Assembly (NCBI GenBank): GCA_910576125.1
Contig: CAJTHM010000016.1
Span: forward strand, 1 to 64,000
Length of the DNA: 64,000 bases
Direction of reading: 5' to 3'
From: Lachnospiraceae bacterium
Lineage (GTDB): Bacteria; Bacillota; Clostridia; Lachnospirales; Lachnospiraceae
Position 1 is the first letter of the stretch; each line of letters opens with the position of its first letter. Below the pieces are notes generated by a model that worked only from the letters and a program-made list of their open reading frames with translations, ran no database searches and was not told the DNA's origin. A program made the position numbers and the translations under genes. Positions 42,021 to 50,935 of this stretch are shown piece by piece.

Positions 42021-43324
42021 TTATCTTCACTTTCACCTTTCTCTTTTTTAGTCTCTGCCGCGCGAACAGCATTTGGTTCCGCCACCATGGAATGCATCCC
42101 TTTATCATCTATGTAATCCACAGTTTCATACAGATTTGTCTCTTTCGGCAATCGCTTTTTTTCCAGCCTGGCATTGATGAACGCTCTGATGGCCGCGTAA
42201 ATGATGGCAAAAATCGGCACGCCCACAATCATGCCGAATACGCCAAGCAAGCCTCCGAAGAAAGTGATGGCAAATATGACCCAGAAACCTGTCAGTCCGG
42301 TAGAATTGCCCAAAATCTTAGGTCCGAGGATATTGCCGTCAAACTGCTGAAGAGCCAGGGCAAACAATGCAAAATAGACGCAATTCAATGGGTGCATGGA
42401 ATCAACCACAAAAATCAGGACAGCGCTGGGAATTGCGCCCAAAAACGGCCCAAAGAACGGGATGATATTCGTACATCCGATAATCACGCTTATCAGCATT
42501 GCATAAGGAGTCCCCATAATCGTAGTGCCCGCAAAGCATAGGATACCGATAATAATAGAGTCCAGTACCTTACCGCTCAAAAATCCGATGAATGTCCTGT
42601 GGGTGAAGCGAAAATTCCTGATGACGATATTTGCCGTATCCTGTTCAAATAATGCATATGTTATTTTCTTTGCCTGTGCGGCAAAACGTTCTTTATTGGC
42701 AAGCACATAAATCGAAATAATGAACCCAATGATAAAATCCCAGAGAACATCAAGCACATTTATGACACTGAGCGACACCGTCTTGATGAGCGACGCAGTA
42801 CTCGGAATAATATCGTTAATCCGATCGTTCAGCTGCTTTTCTATCTGATCTACAGTCTTCGTCACATAATTTCCGATTTCAGGATTATCCTCCAGCGTCT
42901 GGTTGATCCAGCTTGTAACATTTGTGCTATAAGAGTCAAAGTTATCAATAATCCCCTGCACACTGGGGATTATCTGTGAAATCAACATGGAAACCAGCAT
43001 ATAGATCAAGGCCACGAACAGAAAGGCCGTAATCAATATGCCGATTCCCCGAATCAATATTCTGCCTCTCCTGCTTTTCTTTATTTTGCATTTGCCGAAA
43101 AGCCGAATCAAAAGCTTGTTTTCTACGAAATTCAACACAGGAGTCAAGAGGTATGCCGTAGCTAACCCAAACAGAACCGGCTTCAGAATGTTGAGTATCC
43201 TGCTGACTCCTGATTTAATGTTCATACTGTGGAAAATAAAATAATAAAAAGCAATTCCCCCTGCAATGACTGCGAAAGCTGTCAACCCCCATCGAACATA
43301 CTTGCTGTCTTTGTTGAATTTCAT
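42017..43324 (-). CDS. AI-2E family transporter (DUF20)
   Basis: A 435-aa membrane protein with the typical plan: two N-terminal helices, a basic loop, a long extracytoplasmic helical region (about residues 115-180), then ILGNSTGLTGFWVIFAITFFGGLLGVFGMIVGVPIFA near the C-terminus. The substrate is unknown; relatives include Na+/H+ antiporters and the disputed AI-2 exporter TqsA. The tail KGMHSMVAEP only weakly resembles the 18-nt repeat. Confidence 0.88.
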   Translation of the reverse strand: MKFNKDSKYVRWGLTAFAVIAGGIAFYYFIFHSMNIKSGVSRILNILKPVLFGLATAYLLTPVLNFVENKLLIRLFGKCKIKKSRRGRILIRGIGILITAFLFVALIYMLVSMLISQIIPSVQGIIDNFDSYSTNVTSWINQTLEDNPEIGNYVTKTVDQIEKQLNDRINDIIPSTASLIKTVSLSVINVLDVLWDFIIGFIISIYVLANKERFAAQAKKITYALFEQDTANIVIRNFRFTHRTFIGFLSGKVLDSIIIGILCFAGTTIMGTPYAMLISVIIGCTNIIPFFGPFLGAIPSAVLIFVVDSMHPLNCVYFALFALALQQFDGNILGPKILGNSTGLTGFWVIFAITFFGGLLGVFGMIVGVPIFAIIYAAIRAFINARLEKKRLPKETNLYETVDYIDDKGMHSMVAEPNAVRAAETKKEKGESEDK

Positions 43325-43386
43325 ATAGGTGCCCTTTCTTGTCTACTCTCAATGGATTGACTCATTCCATTTTTACCCTCTTATCC

Positions 43387-43415
43387 ATCATACTCTTAAT
43401 TTCTTTACATAACAA
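43387..43415 (-). promoter_or_regulatory. Sigma-A promoter for the AI-2E/dtd operon
   Basis: On the minus strand TTGTTA (43410-43415), a 17-base spacer and TATGAT (43387-43392), about 62 bases before the start codon. Confidence 0.7.
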
Positions 43416-43462
43416 GTAGGCTTTCCTAAGATTTTACAAAAAATGTCAAAAAAAATAATATA

Positions 43463-44059
43463 TTAATGTCCACTATATGGAGACAATTCAAAGCGAATGA
43501 AATAGCCCTTATCATGTTGGCACACAGGACAGCGTTCCGGCACTTTCGTACCTTTAAATACATAGCCGCAGTTCAGGCACATCCACTCCTCTTCCACATC
43601 TGACACAAAAAGCTTCCCTTCCTTAAGCAGTTTTGCAAATCTGCCAAAGCGGTCTCCATGGATTTTCTCTATTTCCGCTATCTGCGAAAAAGAATACGCT
43701 ATCTGGTCAAATCCCTCCTTTTTTGCGGTTTCCCCGAATGACTTGTAGACCGGGTCATGCTCCTCATATTCATTGTGCTGCGCCTTGTCCAGAAGATGGT
43801 ATACATCATCCGAGATATCCACCGGATAACCACCATCCACAGTAATGGTACTTCCGGCCATTTCCCTCAGATGATTGTAGAAAATTTCGGCATGCTCCTT
43901 TTCCTGGGAGGCCGTAAACGCAAAAACCGCGCTGATGACATACAGGCCGTTTTTCTTTGCCTGAGAAGCCGCAAAAGTATATCGGTTCCTCGCCTGGCTT
44001 TCTCCGGCAAAAGCCCTCATCAGATTATCTTTTGTCACACTTTCTGAAAAATTAACCAT
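43463..44059 (-). CDS. Rubrerythrin
   Basis: Peroxide-reducing diiron protein of anaerobes. The ferritin-like domain has AFAGESQARNRYTF, ASQEKEHAEIFYNHL and IAEIEKIHGDRFGRF with paired Glu/His ligands. A C-terminal rubredoxin domain has CLNCGYVF and CPVCQHDKGYF. The start at 44059 follows AAAGGGG by 6 bases; an upstream start at 44083 would add 8 residues. The gene stands alone. Confidence 0.95.
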   Translation of the reverse strand: MVNFSESVTKDNLMRAFAGESQARNRYTFAASQAKKNGLYVISAVFAFTASQEKEHAEIFYNHLREMAGSTITVDGGYPVDISDDVYHLLDKAQHNEYEEHDPVYKSFGETAKKEGFDQIAYSFSQIAEIEKIHGDRFGRFAKLLKEGKLFVSDVEEEWMCLNCGYVFKGTKVPERCPVCQHDKGYFIRFELSPYSGH

Positions 44060-44220
44060 TTTTATACCCCTTTCATTTGACATCTGATAAAAGTATGTCC
44101 ATCCGACAATAAAATATTATGGAAATTACTTTATAATTTCTATTGTCTTTATTTAGAAAAAATACTAAAATAGTAACAGTAAGAAGAATATCGGCCCAGG
44201 GCCGGTATGGGGGTGCACAT

Positions 44221-44952
44221 ATGAAGCTTCAGCAGGTATTAAGCTACGTCCGCAAAGCCGTGGACGATTATCAGATGATAGAGGACGGCGATAAGATTGC
44301 CATCGGTATCTCCGGCGGCAAAGACAGTCTCACTCTTTTATATGCGCTTCACAGTTTAAGACGCTTTTATCCAAAACATTTTGATATCCATGCAGTCACA
44401 GTGGATTTAGGATTCCAGAACCTTAATCTTGATAAAATCAAGGATTTATGCCGGGAACTGGAAGTGGAATATACTATTGTACAGACAGACATCGCAAATA
44501 TCATCTTCGAGGAGCGCAAAGAGGATAATCCCTGCTCTCTCTGCGCCAAAATGCGTAAAGGCGCCCTGAATCAGGCCATCAAGGAAGCCGGATGTCAGAA
44601 AATCGCCTATGCCCACCACAAGGACGATGTGGTGGAGACTATGCTGATGTCGCTTATCTTCGAGGGACGATTCCATACATTCTCACCGGTCACTTATCTT
44701 GACAGGACACAGCTTACAGTCATCCGTCCTCTGCTGTACATGAATGAAGCGGACGTCATCGGCTTTGTCCATAAACATGATGTCCCTGTGGTGAAAAGTC
44801 CTTGCCCGGCAGATGGATACACCAAGCGCGAATATGTAAAAAATCTGCTCCGCCAGCTGAATCAGGAAAATCCCGGGGTAAAAGAACGGATGTTCACAGC
44901 AATACAAAGCGGCAATATGAAAGGTTGGACTACATATGGCTGTATTAAATGA
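44221..44952 (+). CDS. TtcA-like PP-loop tRNA-thiolation ATPase
   Basis: The adenylation motif ISGGKDSLTLLYAL is at about residues 26-39, and CSLCAKMRKGAL gives the CxxC pair of the TtcA/TtuA group. YAHHKDDVVETMLMSLIFEG follows. It likely inserts sulfur into a tRNA base, probably using an Fe-S cluster bound by CxxC plus a further Cys (SPCPADG). The start at 44221 has GGGGG upstream. The last 17 bases overlap the recombinase gene. Confidence 0.85.
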   Translation: MKLQQVLSYVRKAVDDYQMIEDGDKIAIGISGGKDSLTLLYALHSLRRFYPKHFDIHAVTVDLGFQNLNLDKIKDLCRELEVEYTIVQTDIANIIFEERKEDNPCSLCAKMRKGALNQAIKEAGCQKIAYAHHKDDVVETMLMSLIFEGRFHTFSPVTYLDRTQLTVIRPLLYMNEADVIGFVHKHDVPVVKSPCPADGYTKREYVKNLLRQLNQENPGVKERMFTAIQSGNMKGWTTYGCIK

Positions 44953-46009
44953 AAATAATTATCACGATGAACAGAACAAACAAAATATCCTGAAAATGAG
45001 GGCCGTCCTGGAGACACTCCCTCCTTTCTGCAAGACCTTTTTCCGCGGAATCGAAGAATATACCTCTGCGCGCACCAGATTGGCCTATGCCTATGACCTC
45101 AGGCTGTTCTTTGAGTATCTCCACTCCCAGAATGCCTTATGCCAAAAGATGGAAATCAAGGATTTTCCTTTCTCTATGTTGGACGAGCTGACACATCTGG
45201 ATATCGAAGAATATCTGGAATACATGTCCCTCTATCAGAAAGACGGCAAGGACATCACCAACGCGGAGCGCGGAAAGTCAAGAAAGCTTGCGGCTCTGCG
45301 CAGCTTTTACAATTATTTCTACAAGTCAGAGATGATTAAGAACAATCCTGCCGCCCTTGTATCCTTGCCAAAACTCCATGACAAGGAAATCATACGTTTA
45401 GAGCCTAACGAAGTGGCGATTCTGTTGGATCAGGTGGAGGATGGCAGCAAGCTTACCAAGAAAGAACGGGAATACCATAAAAAAACCAAGATACGGGACG
45501 TAGCCCTCCTGAGCCTGCTCTTAGGAACCGGAATCCGTGTGTCCGAATGCGTCGGCCTGGATTTGCAGGACATCAACTTTGATGTCTGCGGCATCAAAAT
45601 CCGCCGAAAGGGCGGATATGAGGCTGTTGTTTATTTTGGTGAAGAGGTAGAGACCGCGCTTCTGGACTATCTGGAGGAAAGAGAACAAATCATCCCTCTG
45701 GAGGGACATGAAAATGCCCTCTTCCTTTCCCTGCAGAATCGAAGAATGACCGTCCGGGCCGTGGAGAATCTTGTAAAGAAATACGCGTCCCGGGTCACCA
45801 CGCTAAAGAAGATAACGCCCCACAAACTGCGGAGCACTTATGGCACTTCCCTGTATCAGGAAACCGGAGACATCTATCTCGTGGCGGATGTCCTTGGCCA
45901 TAAGGATGTTAATACCACAAGAAAGCATTACGCAGCACAGCAGGACGCAAATCGCCGCAAAGCGGCCCAATACGTAAGGCTCCGCGAAAAGCCTTCTGAT
46001 GGGAAATAG
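44936..46009 (+). CDS. Tyrosine recombinase, XerC/XerD-like
   Basis: A 357-aa protein with a SAM-like N-terminal domain (TSARTRLAYAYDLRLFFEYL) and a catalytic domain with R in GTGIRVSECVGL, K in IRRKGGYE, HxxR in ITPHKLRSTYGT, H in LGHKDVNTTRKHY and Tyr as nucleophile. It is about 55 residues longer than XerC/D. It could serve as a housekeeping Xer protein or an orphan integrase; no attachment site or element is seen nearby, so housekeeping is more likely. Confidence 0.85.
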   Translation: MAVLNENNYHDEQNKQNILKMRAVLETLPPFCKTFFRGIEEYTSARTRLAYAYDLRLFFEYLHSQNALCQKMEIKDFPFSMLDELTHLDIEEYLEYMSLYQKDGKDITNAERGKSRKLAALRSFYNYFYKSEMIKNNPAALVSLPKLHDKEIIRLEPNEVAILLDQVEDGSKLTKKEREYHKKTKIRDVALLSLLLGTGIRVSECVGLDLQDINFDVCGIKIRRKGGYEAVVYFGEEVETALLDYLEEREQIIPLEGHENALFLSLQNRRMTVRAVENLVKKYASRVTTLKKITPHKLRSTYGTSLYQETGDIYLVADVLGHKDVNTTRKHYAAQQDANRRKAAQYVRLREKPSDGK

Positions 46010-46012
46010 GCG

Positions 46013-46405
46013 TCATTCCACATATTCCTCGGAATAATAGGGAACAATCAGAGTCTGACCGGCTATAATCGTATAGTCGTCATCCAGATGGTTGATGGTC
46101 CGTACCTCGGAGATATATTTATTTTTATCCTTATAATAATCATAATCTATATATTCATCGGCGAGGCTCCAGAGGGTCTCGCCTGCTTCAACCGTAACGC
46201 TCGTATAATACTTAAAGCCATTTCCGGCATGACTCCTGATAGAGGAATAGAATATGCTCCCTGTCATGATGACACAGGTTACAGCAAGCACGAAAAAGGT
46301 AGAAGCCATCATCTTGCGCCTGCGCTCTCTGCGCATGCGAATCATACACCTCCAAAACCTCAGTTCTCCATCATTCATCCTGCGGATACTCTTCTGCTCT
46401 TTCAT
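46013..46405 (-). CDS. yneA: LysM protein, YneA-like SOS cell-division inhibitor
   Basis: A 130-aa protein with a basic cytoplasmic N-terminus, one membrane helix (about residues 36-55) and an extracytoplasmic LysM domain (VEAGETLWSLADEYIDYDYY ... IIAGQTLIVPYYS). YneA of B. subtilis has this plan, is divergent from lexA and delays division during SOS. The gene has a LexA box inside its promoter, which supports the assignment. It converges with the recombinase gene, with 3 bases between. Confidence 0.8.
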   Translation of the reverse strand: MKEQKSIRRMNDGELRFWRCMIRMRRERRRKMMASTFFVLAVTCVIMTGSIFYSSIRSHAGNGFKYYTSVTVEAGETLWSLADEYIDYDYYKDKNKYISEVRTINHLDDDYTIIAGQTLIVPYYSEEYVE

Positions 46406-46449
46406 CTTTTAAGTCCCTTTCCTTACCCTGAATCCGTTCATATGTTCCG

Positions 46450-46461
46450 GAACATTTGTTC
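46450..46461. promoter_or_regulatory. LexA (SOS) box 1
   Basis: GAACATTTGTTC, a perfect palindrome of the Firmicutes SOS box type, in the leader of the yneA-like gene. Confidence 0.85.
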
Positions 46462-46469
46462 TGATTTGC

Positions 46470-46498
46470 ATTATAGTACAAGAACATCTGTTTGTCAA
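46470..46498 (-). promoter_or_regulatory. yneA-like promoter with embedded LexA box 2
   Basis: On the minus strand TTGACA (46493-46498), a 17-base spacer and TATAAT (46470-46475), a perfect consensus promoter. GAACATCTGTTT (46482-46493 on plus) lies in the spacer and touches the -35 box, so LexA binding would block RNA polymerase. Confidence 0.9.
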
Positions 46499-46519
46499 TA
46501 AAAAGCGAACATATTTTTG

Positions 46520-46531
46520 GAATATATGTTT
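46520..46531. promoter_or_regulatory. LexA box 3, lexA-proximal
   Basis: GAATATATGTTT (one change from the box core) with a half-site GAACAT at 46507-46512, 70-100 bases before lexA. It is suitable for autoregulation. Confidence 0.6.
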
Positions 46532-46604
46532 GCTTTTTTTCCGTATTTGTGATAAGGTAGAAATAGATAAAAGAATAGTCAGTTTAAAATCAGGAGGTTA
46601 ACAT

Positions 46605-47222
46605 ATGGCATCTGGAAAGATATCCGCTAAACAGCAGGAGATACTTGATTATATTAAAGAAGAGATACTGAAGAAAGGCTATCCGCCCACAGTCCGCGAA
46701 ATCTGCGAGACCGTGAAGCTGAAATCCACCTCTTCCGTCCACTCCCATCTGGAGACTCTGGAAAAGAATGGATATATCCGAAGAGATCCCACCAAGCCCA
46801 GAGCCATCGAAATCTGTGATGACAGCTTTCAGATGATAAGGACGGAGATGGTAAATCTTCCCATCATCGGCAATGTGGCAGCCGGCCAGCCCATTCTTGC
46901 TGAGGAGAACATCGAGGATTATTTTCCTGTTCCGGCAGATATCGTGCCAAGTGGCGAGTCTTTCATTTTAAATGTCCGGGGAGATTCCATGATCAACGCA
47001 GGAATCTTCAATGGCGACAGAGTGTTCGTCAATTCCTGCAGCAATGCCAGCAATGGTGAAATCGTAGTAGCCCTGATTGACGATTCCGCCACTGTGAAGA
47101 CCTTTTATAGGGAGGACGGCCATATCCGCCTGCAGCCCGAAAATGACACTATGGCGCCCATTATCGTAGACGACTGCCAGATTCTTGGCAAAGTGTTCGG
47201 AGTGTTCCGCTTCTACCGTTGA
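46605..47222 (+). CDS. lexA: LexA repressor
   Basis: A winged-helix N-terminus (QQEILDYIKEEILKKGYPPTVREICETVKLKSTSSVHSHL) precedes a C-terminal S24 autoprotease. The cleavage site is AAGQP (about residues 90-94), the catalytic Ser is in NVRGDSMINAGI and the catalytic Lys is in SATVKTFYRE. The 205 aa are standard. AGGAGG lies before the ATG. The divergent LysM gene shares the operators. Confidence 0.97.
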   Translation: MASGKISAKQQEILDYIKEEILKKGYPPTVREICETVKLKSTSSVHSHLETLEKNGYIRRDPTKPRAIEICDDSFQMIRTEMVNLPIIGNVAAGQPILAEENIEDYFPVPADIVPSGESFILNVRGDSMINAGIFNGDRVFVNSCSNASNGEIVVALIDDSATVKTFYREDGHIRLQPENDTMAPIIVDDCQILGKVFGVFRFYR

Positions 47223-47358
47223 TAGATTAAAGACTGTAGTTTTCTCTGATAAATTTTTCGTGCAATAAATTTTTATATCGTTCCCGTATAAATTCTCTCC
47301 TTTTGCAGATATTATTATAGCCGGGACTTTAAATGCCGCGCAGAAAAGAGGGAGACAA

Positions 47359-47574
47359 ATGGGAAATAAATTTTTGGACGGTACTGCCCTTACCATTGCC
47401 ATCATCGGTGCAATCAACTGGGCTTTGATTGGCATATTCCGCTTCGATTTGGTAGCCTTTATCTTTGGTGATATGTCGTGGCTTTCCAGAATCGTCTACG
47501 CAATCGTAGGCGTCTGCGGACTCTATCTGATCAGCTTTTATATGCACCTGGGCAACAGAGGGGAATCAGTGTAA
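47359..47574 (+). CDS. DUF378 family small membrane protein
   Basis: A 71-aa protein with two membrane helices and the family pattern IAIIGAINWALIGIFRFDLVAFIFG then SRIVYAIVGVCGLYLI. The function is unknown. It is followed directly by a strong terminator. Confidence 0.88.
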   Translation: MGNKFLDGTALTIAIIGAINWALIGIFRFDLVAFIFGDMSWLSRIVYAIVGVCGLYLISFYMHLGNRGESV

Positions 47575-47578
47575 CGAA

Positions 47579-47624
47579 AAAGGGAAACTCTGGACGGAAT
47601 CTTCCGCGCCATGAGTTTCCCTTT
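47579..47624. terminator. Bidirectional terminator
   Basis: AAAGGGAAACTC (47579-47590) pairs perfectly with GAGTTTCCCTTT (47613-47624), between the convergent DUF378 and rsfS genes. Confidence 0.9.
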
Positions 47625-47642
47625 CCCATTTTTGTAAAAGCC

Positions 47643-48005
47643 TTAACCTTCTAAATCCTCTACTTCCATCTGCTTTCCGTCCCGCCAGATACGTTCCAGG
47701 TCATAAAGCCGTCTGTTCTCCCGGTCAAAGATATGGACGATGACATCGCCGAAATCCATGAGAATCCAGTTGGCTGTCTGATACCCTTCCGTCTGCCGTT
47801 CCGGGCAGCCCGCCCGACCCAGGGTCTCCTGTACATTGTCGCACAGTGTCTGAATCTGATTCCTGTTGCCGCCGCTTGCAATAATAAAATAATCTGCAAT
47901 GACAGACACCTCACTGATGTCAATGATACGGATGTCCTCTGCTTTCTTGTCCTCAAGCGCCTCGATTGCCATCTTTGCCATTTCCTTTGCGTTCATTTCT
48001 TTCAT
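47643..48005 (-). CDS. rsfS: Ribosomal silencing factor RsfS
   Basis: A 120-aa protein that binds L14 and blocks subunit joining. Family blocks: KKAEDIRIIDISEVSVIADYFIIASG, TEGYQTANWILMDFGDVIVHIFDRENRRLYDLERIW. It lies downstream of yqeK and nadD in the conserved Firmicutes order. Confidence 0.95.
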   Translation of the reverse strand: MKEMNAKEMAKMAIEALEDKKAEDIRIIDISEVSVIADYFIIASGGNRNQIQTLCDNVQETLGRAGCPERQTEGYQTANWILMDFGDVIVHIFDRENRRLYDLERIWRDGKQMEVEDLEG

Positions 48006-48023
48006 AAATCCTCCTGTTGGGCA

Positions 48024-48596
48024 TCACTTATTATAACAGTTCCAGGTCTCCTCCGTCATCGGATCGACATCTCCGCCGGAGGCCCTCAGATAATCCAGGG
48101 TATCCTTTAAAATCCGGACCAGGGCCTTGTCCAAATCAACGAAAGCGAGCTTTCTGATTTCAGCCAGATTGGGGGCATGTATCCTTCCAGGCTCGATATA
48201 ATCAGCAACGAAAACAATCTTTTCCAGAGTGCTCATATTCTGCCTGCCCGTAGTATGGCTGCGGATGGCGTTCAGGATATCCGGATTTCTGATGCCATAT
48301 TCCTTGTAAGCCAGATGGGCTCCCACCTTGGCGTGCAGCAGGAAAGGATTCTTCTTTTCCACTGCAGTAATGGGAATCTTATTCTTTTTGCAGATAGAAA
48401 GACGTTTCTCATCCGTAAGGCATTTTGCGCAGTCGTGGAGCAATCCGGCAATCTGCGCATCCCGAACATCACAGTCATAGCGCATAGCCAGCGCTGCCGC
48501 CGTATACTCCACGCCCAAAGTATGCTCAAAACGTTTGCTGTCCTGTATCTTTTCCATCGCTCTTCTGAGCTTCTTCAAACTAGTCGCTTTTTTCAC
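48024..48596 (-). CDS. yqeK: HD-domain hydrolase YqeK (dinucleoside tetraphosphatase type)
   Basis: The HD metal motif is LLHDCAKCL, preceded by RFEHTLGVEYTAAALA and followed by HAKVGAHLAYKEYGI, AIRSHTTG and FVADYIEPGR. YqeK proteins cleave Ap4A symmetrically. A GTG start at 48596 is chosen: it has AAAAGGGA 8 bases upstream and gives the family's N-terminal length. The gene then overlaps nadD by 17 bases. Confidence 0.9.
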   Translation of the reverse strand: MKKATSLKKLRRAMEKIQDSKRFEHTLGVEYTAAALAMRYDCDVRDAQIAGLLHDCAKCLTDEKRLSICKKNKIPITAVEKKNPFLLHAKVGAHLAYKEYGIRNPDILNAIRSHTTGRQNMSTLEKIVFVADYIEPGRIHAPNLAEIRKLAFVDLDKALVRILKDTLDYLRASGGDVDPMTEETWNCYNK

Positions 48597-49200
48597 GGTA
48601 AAATCCCTTTTCTCTGATATATGCCAATACACTGTCAGGCACCAGATACCTGACGCTCTGTCCCCTGCGGATGCGTTCCCTGATTTCCGTGGACGAAAGG
48701 GACATATGAAGAAAAGACAGAAGCAGAATCTCCTGTCCTTTGCAGAATCTCTGCTCCAGGTCAGTCTTCTTTTCCAGCATTTCCGGAAGTGTGTTCTCTC
48801 CCCGGACCGCAGCTACCAGAGTGCAGCTGGCAAAAATCCGCTCCGGCGCTTTCCACTTCTCAATCGCAAACAGACAGTCAGCCCCCACAATAAAGAAAAA
48901 CGCATCATCAGGATATCTCCTGCGCAGCTCCTCCAGGGTCTCATAACTATAAGTATAGCCCTCTCTCCTGACCTCTATGTCAAGGCATTTGAAACAATCA
49001 TTATCCCTGACGGCAAGCCGTGCCATATGCAGCCGTTCCTCGCCGGGAAGAATCTGCTGCGTGGCTTTCATATAGGGCATTCCCGCGGGAATCATCCACA
49101 CCTCATCCAAATCCACCGCATCCAGCGCCCACTCTGCCAGCATCAGATGTCCCACATGGATAGGGTTGAATGTGCCGCCTACAATACCGATTCGTCTCAT
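48580..49200 (-). CDS. nadD: Nicotinate-nucleotide adenylyltransferase
   Basis: Adenylates NaMN in NAD synthesis. It starts MRRIGIVGGTFNPIHVGHLMLAE (nucleotidyltransferase GxFNPxHxGH), with FIVGADCLFAIEKWKAPERIF and the C-terminal SSTEIRERIRRGQSVRYLVPDSVLAYI. AAGGAAAG precedes the ATG at 49200; longer readings upstream have no family match. Confidence 0.95.
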   Translation of the reverse strand: MRRIGIVGGTFNPIHVGHLMLAEWALDAVDLDEVWMIPAGMPYMKATQQILPGEERLHMARLAVRDNDCFKCLDIEVRREGYTYSYETLEELRRRYPDDAFFFIVGADCLFAIEKWKAPERIFASCTLVAAVRGENTLPEMLEKKTDLEQRFCKGQEILLLSFLHMSLSSTEIRERIRRGQSVRYLVPDSVLAYIREKGFYREKSD

Positions 49201-49210
49201 TTCTCTTTCC

Positions 49211-49501
49211 TTATTTGGGAAGCACGATCTTCGGCTTGTCCCTGTCCGGCTTGTACAGCACGAACCGCTTGCCGATGACCTGCACCACCTGGGAATGAGT
49301 CCTGCCTGCCACCATCTCCGCCAGCTCACCCGGGTCATCCGCACAGTTCTTCAGCACCGCTATCTTAATCAATTCATTCCTGTTGAACGCCTCCCCGATG
49401 GCCGCCGTCAGCTCTGGTGTCAGGCTGGATTTCCCCACCTGAAAAACCGGATTCAGATTGCTGGCCAGGCTTTTTAGATACGCTCTCTGCTTACTTGTCA
49501 T
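49211..49501 (-). CDS. yhbY: YhbY-like CRM-domain RNA-binding protein
   Basis: A 96-aa protein consisting of a CRM domain: KQRAYLKSLASNLNPVFQVGKSSLTPEL, then NELIKIAVLKN and the GKRFVLYKP strand. It binds pre-50S ribosomal particles in relatives. It sits between obg and nadD, the usual context. Confidence 0.92.
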   Translation of the reverse strand: MTSKQRAYLKSLASNLNPVFQVGKSSLTPELTAAIGEAFNRNELIKIAVLKNCADDPGELAEMVAGRTHSQVVQVIGKRFVLYKPDRDKPKIVLPK

Positions 49502-49551
49502 AATCTTCTTTTTCCCTTTTCATCAAATTTATCCGGCTATGCCGGGTCTGC

Positions 49552-50841
49552 CTATTTATAATAGTCAAAGGAATGTCCATATATGCGGACTGTGTCGCCA
49601 TCGCTGATTCCCAGCGCCTCCAGCTGTTCCAGGATACCGCTGGTCTTCAGGAAGTTCTGGAAAAAGGCGAATCCCTTCTCGCTGTCCAGATTGGTATATC
49701 CCAGCATCTTCTCCACGCGGGGCCCCTCTACCACATATTCATCGCTGGAAGCGTCATATTCCACCGTATAAGGTTCATTCTGGATACTGACATTCTGCTC
49801 CGGGAAGAACTCCTGTTCGAACACGGTCACCTCATCCCCCAGCTCCTCCAGCATCTGGTTCACATGGTACAGCAGCTCCCTCACGCCCTCTCCGCTGACC
49901 GCGGAAATAGGGTAGACAGGAATCCCTTTCGGCTCGAATTCCGCCTTTATGGCATTCACGGGGCTGTCATCCCTGTCAAAAATCACGTCTATCTTGTTAG
50001 CGGCAATGACCTGGGGACGCTTGGCGATGTCCGGGTTGTAGGCATCCAGCTCCTTATTGATGGCGTAGATATCCTCTATGGGATCCCGCCCCTCTGTACC
50101 GGCCGCATCCACGATATGGATGATGACCTTGGTGCGCTCGATATGGCGCAGGAACTCATGCCCGAGTCCGATGCCTTCCGAGGCACCCTCAATCAATCCC
50201 GGAATGTCGGCGATGACGAATCCTTTCGTACCATCCAGATCCACCACGCCCAGATTGGGATTCAATGTAGTAAAATGATAATTTGCAATCTTGGGCTTCG
50301 CATTAGTGACTCTCGCAAGGAAAGTGGATTTTCCCACATTGGGCAGGCCTACCAGCCCCACGTCCGCGATGACCTTCAATTCCAGCAGAAGCTCCAGCTC
50401 CTTGGCCGGCCGCCCCGGTTGGGCATAGGTGGGCGCCTGCATGGTACTGGTGGCGTAGTGCTGGTTTCCGCTGCCGCCCCGGCCTCCTTTTAAGAGCACA
50501 ATCTGGCGATTGTCCCCGGACATATCCACGATGACCTGCCCGCTGGCCGCCTCCTTGATGACAGTCCCGGGAGGCACTTTCAGCACGATATCGTTTCCGT
50601 CCTTTCCCCGGCAATTGCGCTTGCCGCCGGGTTCTCCGTCCTGGGCCTTATATTTTCGGACATTGCGGAAGTCGATCAACGTGTTGAGCCCATCGTCCAC
50701 CACAAAAATCACATCCCCGCCTTTTCCGCCGTCCCCGCCGTCAGGACCGCCTGCGGGCACATATTTTTCACGGCGGAATGAGACATGGCCGTCCCCGCCT
50801 TTCCCGCTTCTCACATATATCTTGGCTCTGTCTGCAAACAT
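49552..50841 (-). CDS. obg: Obg GTPase
   Basis: A ribosome-assembly GTPase. The glycine-rich Obg fold (GGDGHVSFRREKYVPAGGPDGGDGGKGGDVIF) is at residues about 14-45. The GTPase motifs are GLPNVGKSTF, DIPGLIEGASEGIGLG and NKID. A C-terminal OCT domain (about residues 350-429) ends VRIYGHSFDYYK. The 429 aa are normal for Firmicutes. Confidence 0.97.
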   Translation of the reverse strand: MFADRAKIYVRSGKGGDGHVSFRREKYVPAGGPDGGDGGKGGDVIFVVDDGLNTLIDFRNVRKYKAQDGEPGGKRNCRGKDGNDIVLKVPPGTVIKEAASGQVIVDMSGDNRQIVLLKGGRGGSGNQHYATSTMQAPTYAQPGRPAKELELLLELKVIADVGLVGLPNVGKSTFLARVTNAKPKIANYHFTTLNPNLGVVDLDGTKGFVIADIPGLIEGASEGIGLGHEFLRHIERTKVIIHIVDAAGTEGRDPIEDIYAINKELDAYNPDIAKRPQVIAANKIDVIFDRDDSPVNAIKAEFEPKGIPVYPISAVSGEGVRELLYHVNQMLEELGDEVTVFEQEFFPEQNVSIQNEPYTVEYDASSDEYVVEGPRVEKMLGYTNLDSEKGFAFFQNFLKTSGILEQLEALGISDGDTVRIYGHSFDYYK

Positions 50842-50896
50842 AATGATACCTTCCTCATGCGGCTCTCCGCATAACTTTCTTATAAGGCAAAAACGA

Positions 50897-50923
50897 GGAC
50901 TCCAAACGGATTGTTTGGAGTCC
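50897..50923 (-). terminator. Terminator or attenuator between rpmA and obg
   Basis: GGACTCCAAAC (50897-50907) pairs perfectly with GTTTGGAGTCC (50913-50923). Read on the minus strand it is followed by TCGTTTTTG. It probably lowers obg expression relative to the ribosomal genes. Confidence 0.85.
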
Positions 50924-50935
50924 CTGTCGATTGAA

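Noticed and set aside
42083..42107. ATGCATTCCATGG on the minus strand near the end of the AI-2E protein (KGMHSMV)
   Set aside because: Only about 11 of 18 positions match the repeat; it may be a worn copy but is too weak to count.
44936..46009. Integrase of a mobile element
   Set aside because: No attachment-site repeats, tRNA gene, excisionase or cargo genes nearby; it overlaps a housekeeping tRNA-modification gene and looks like a resident Xer-type protein.
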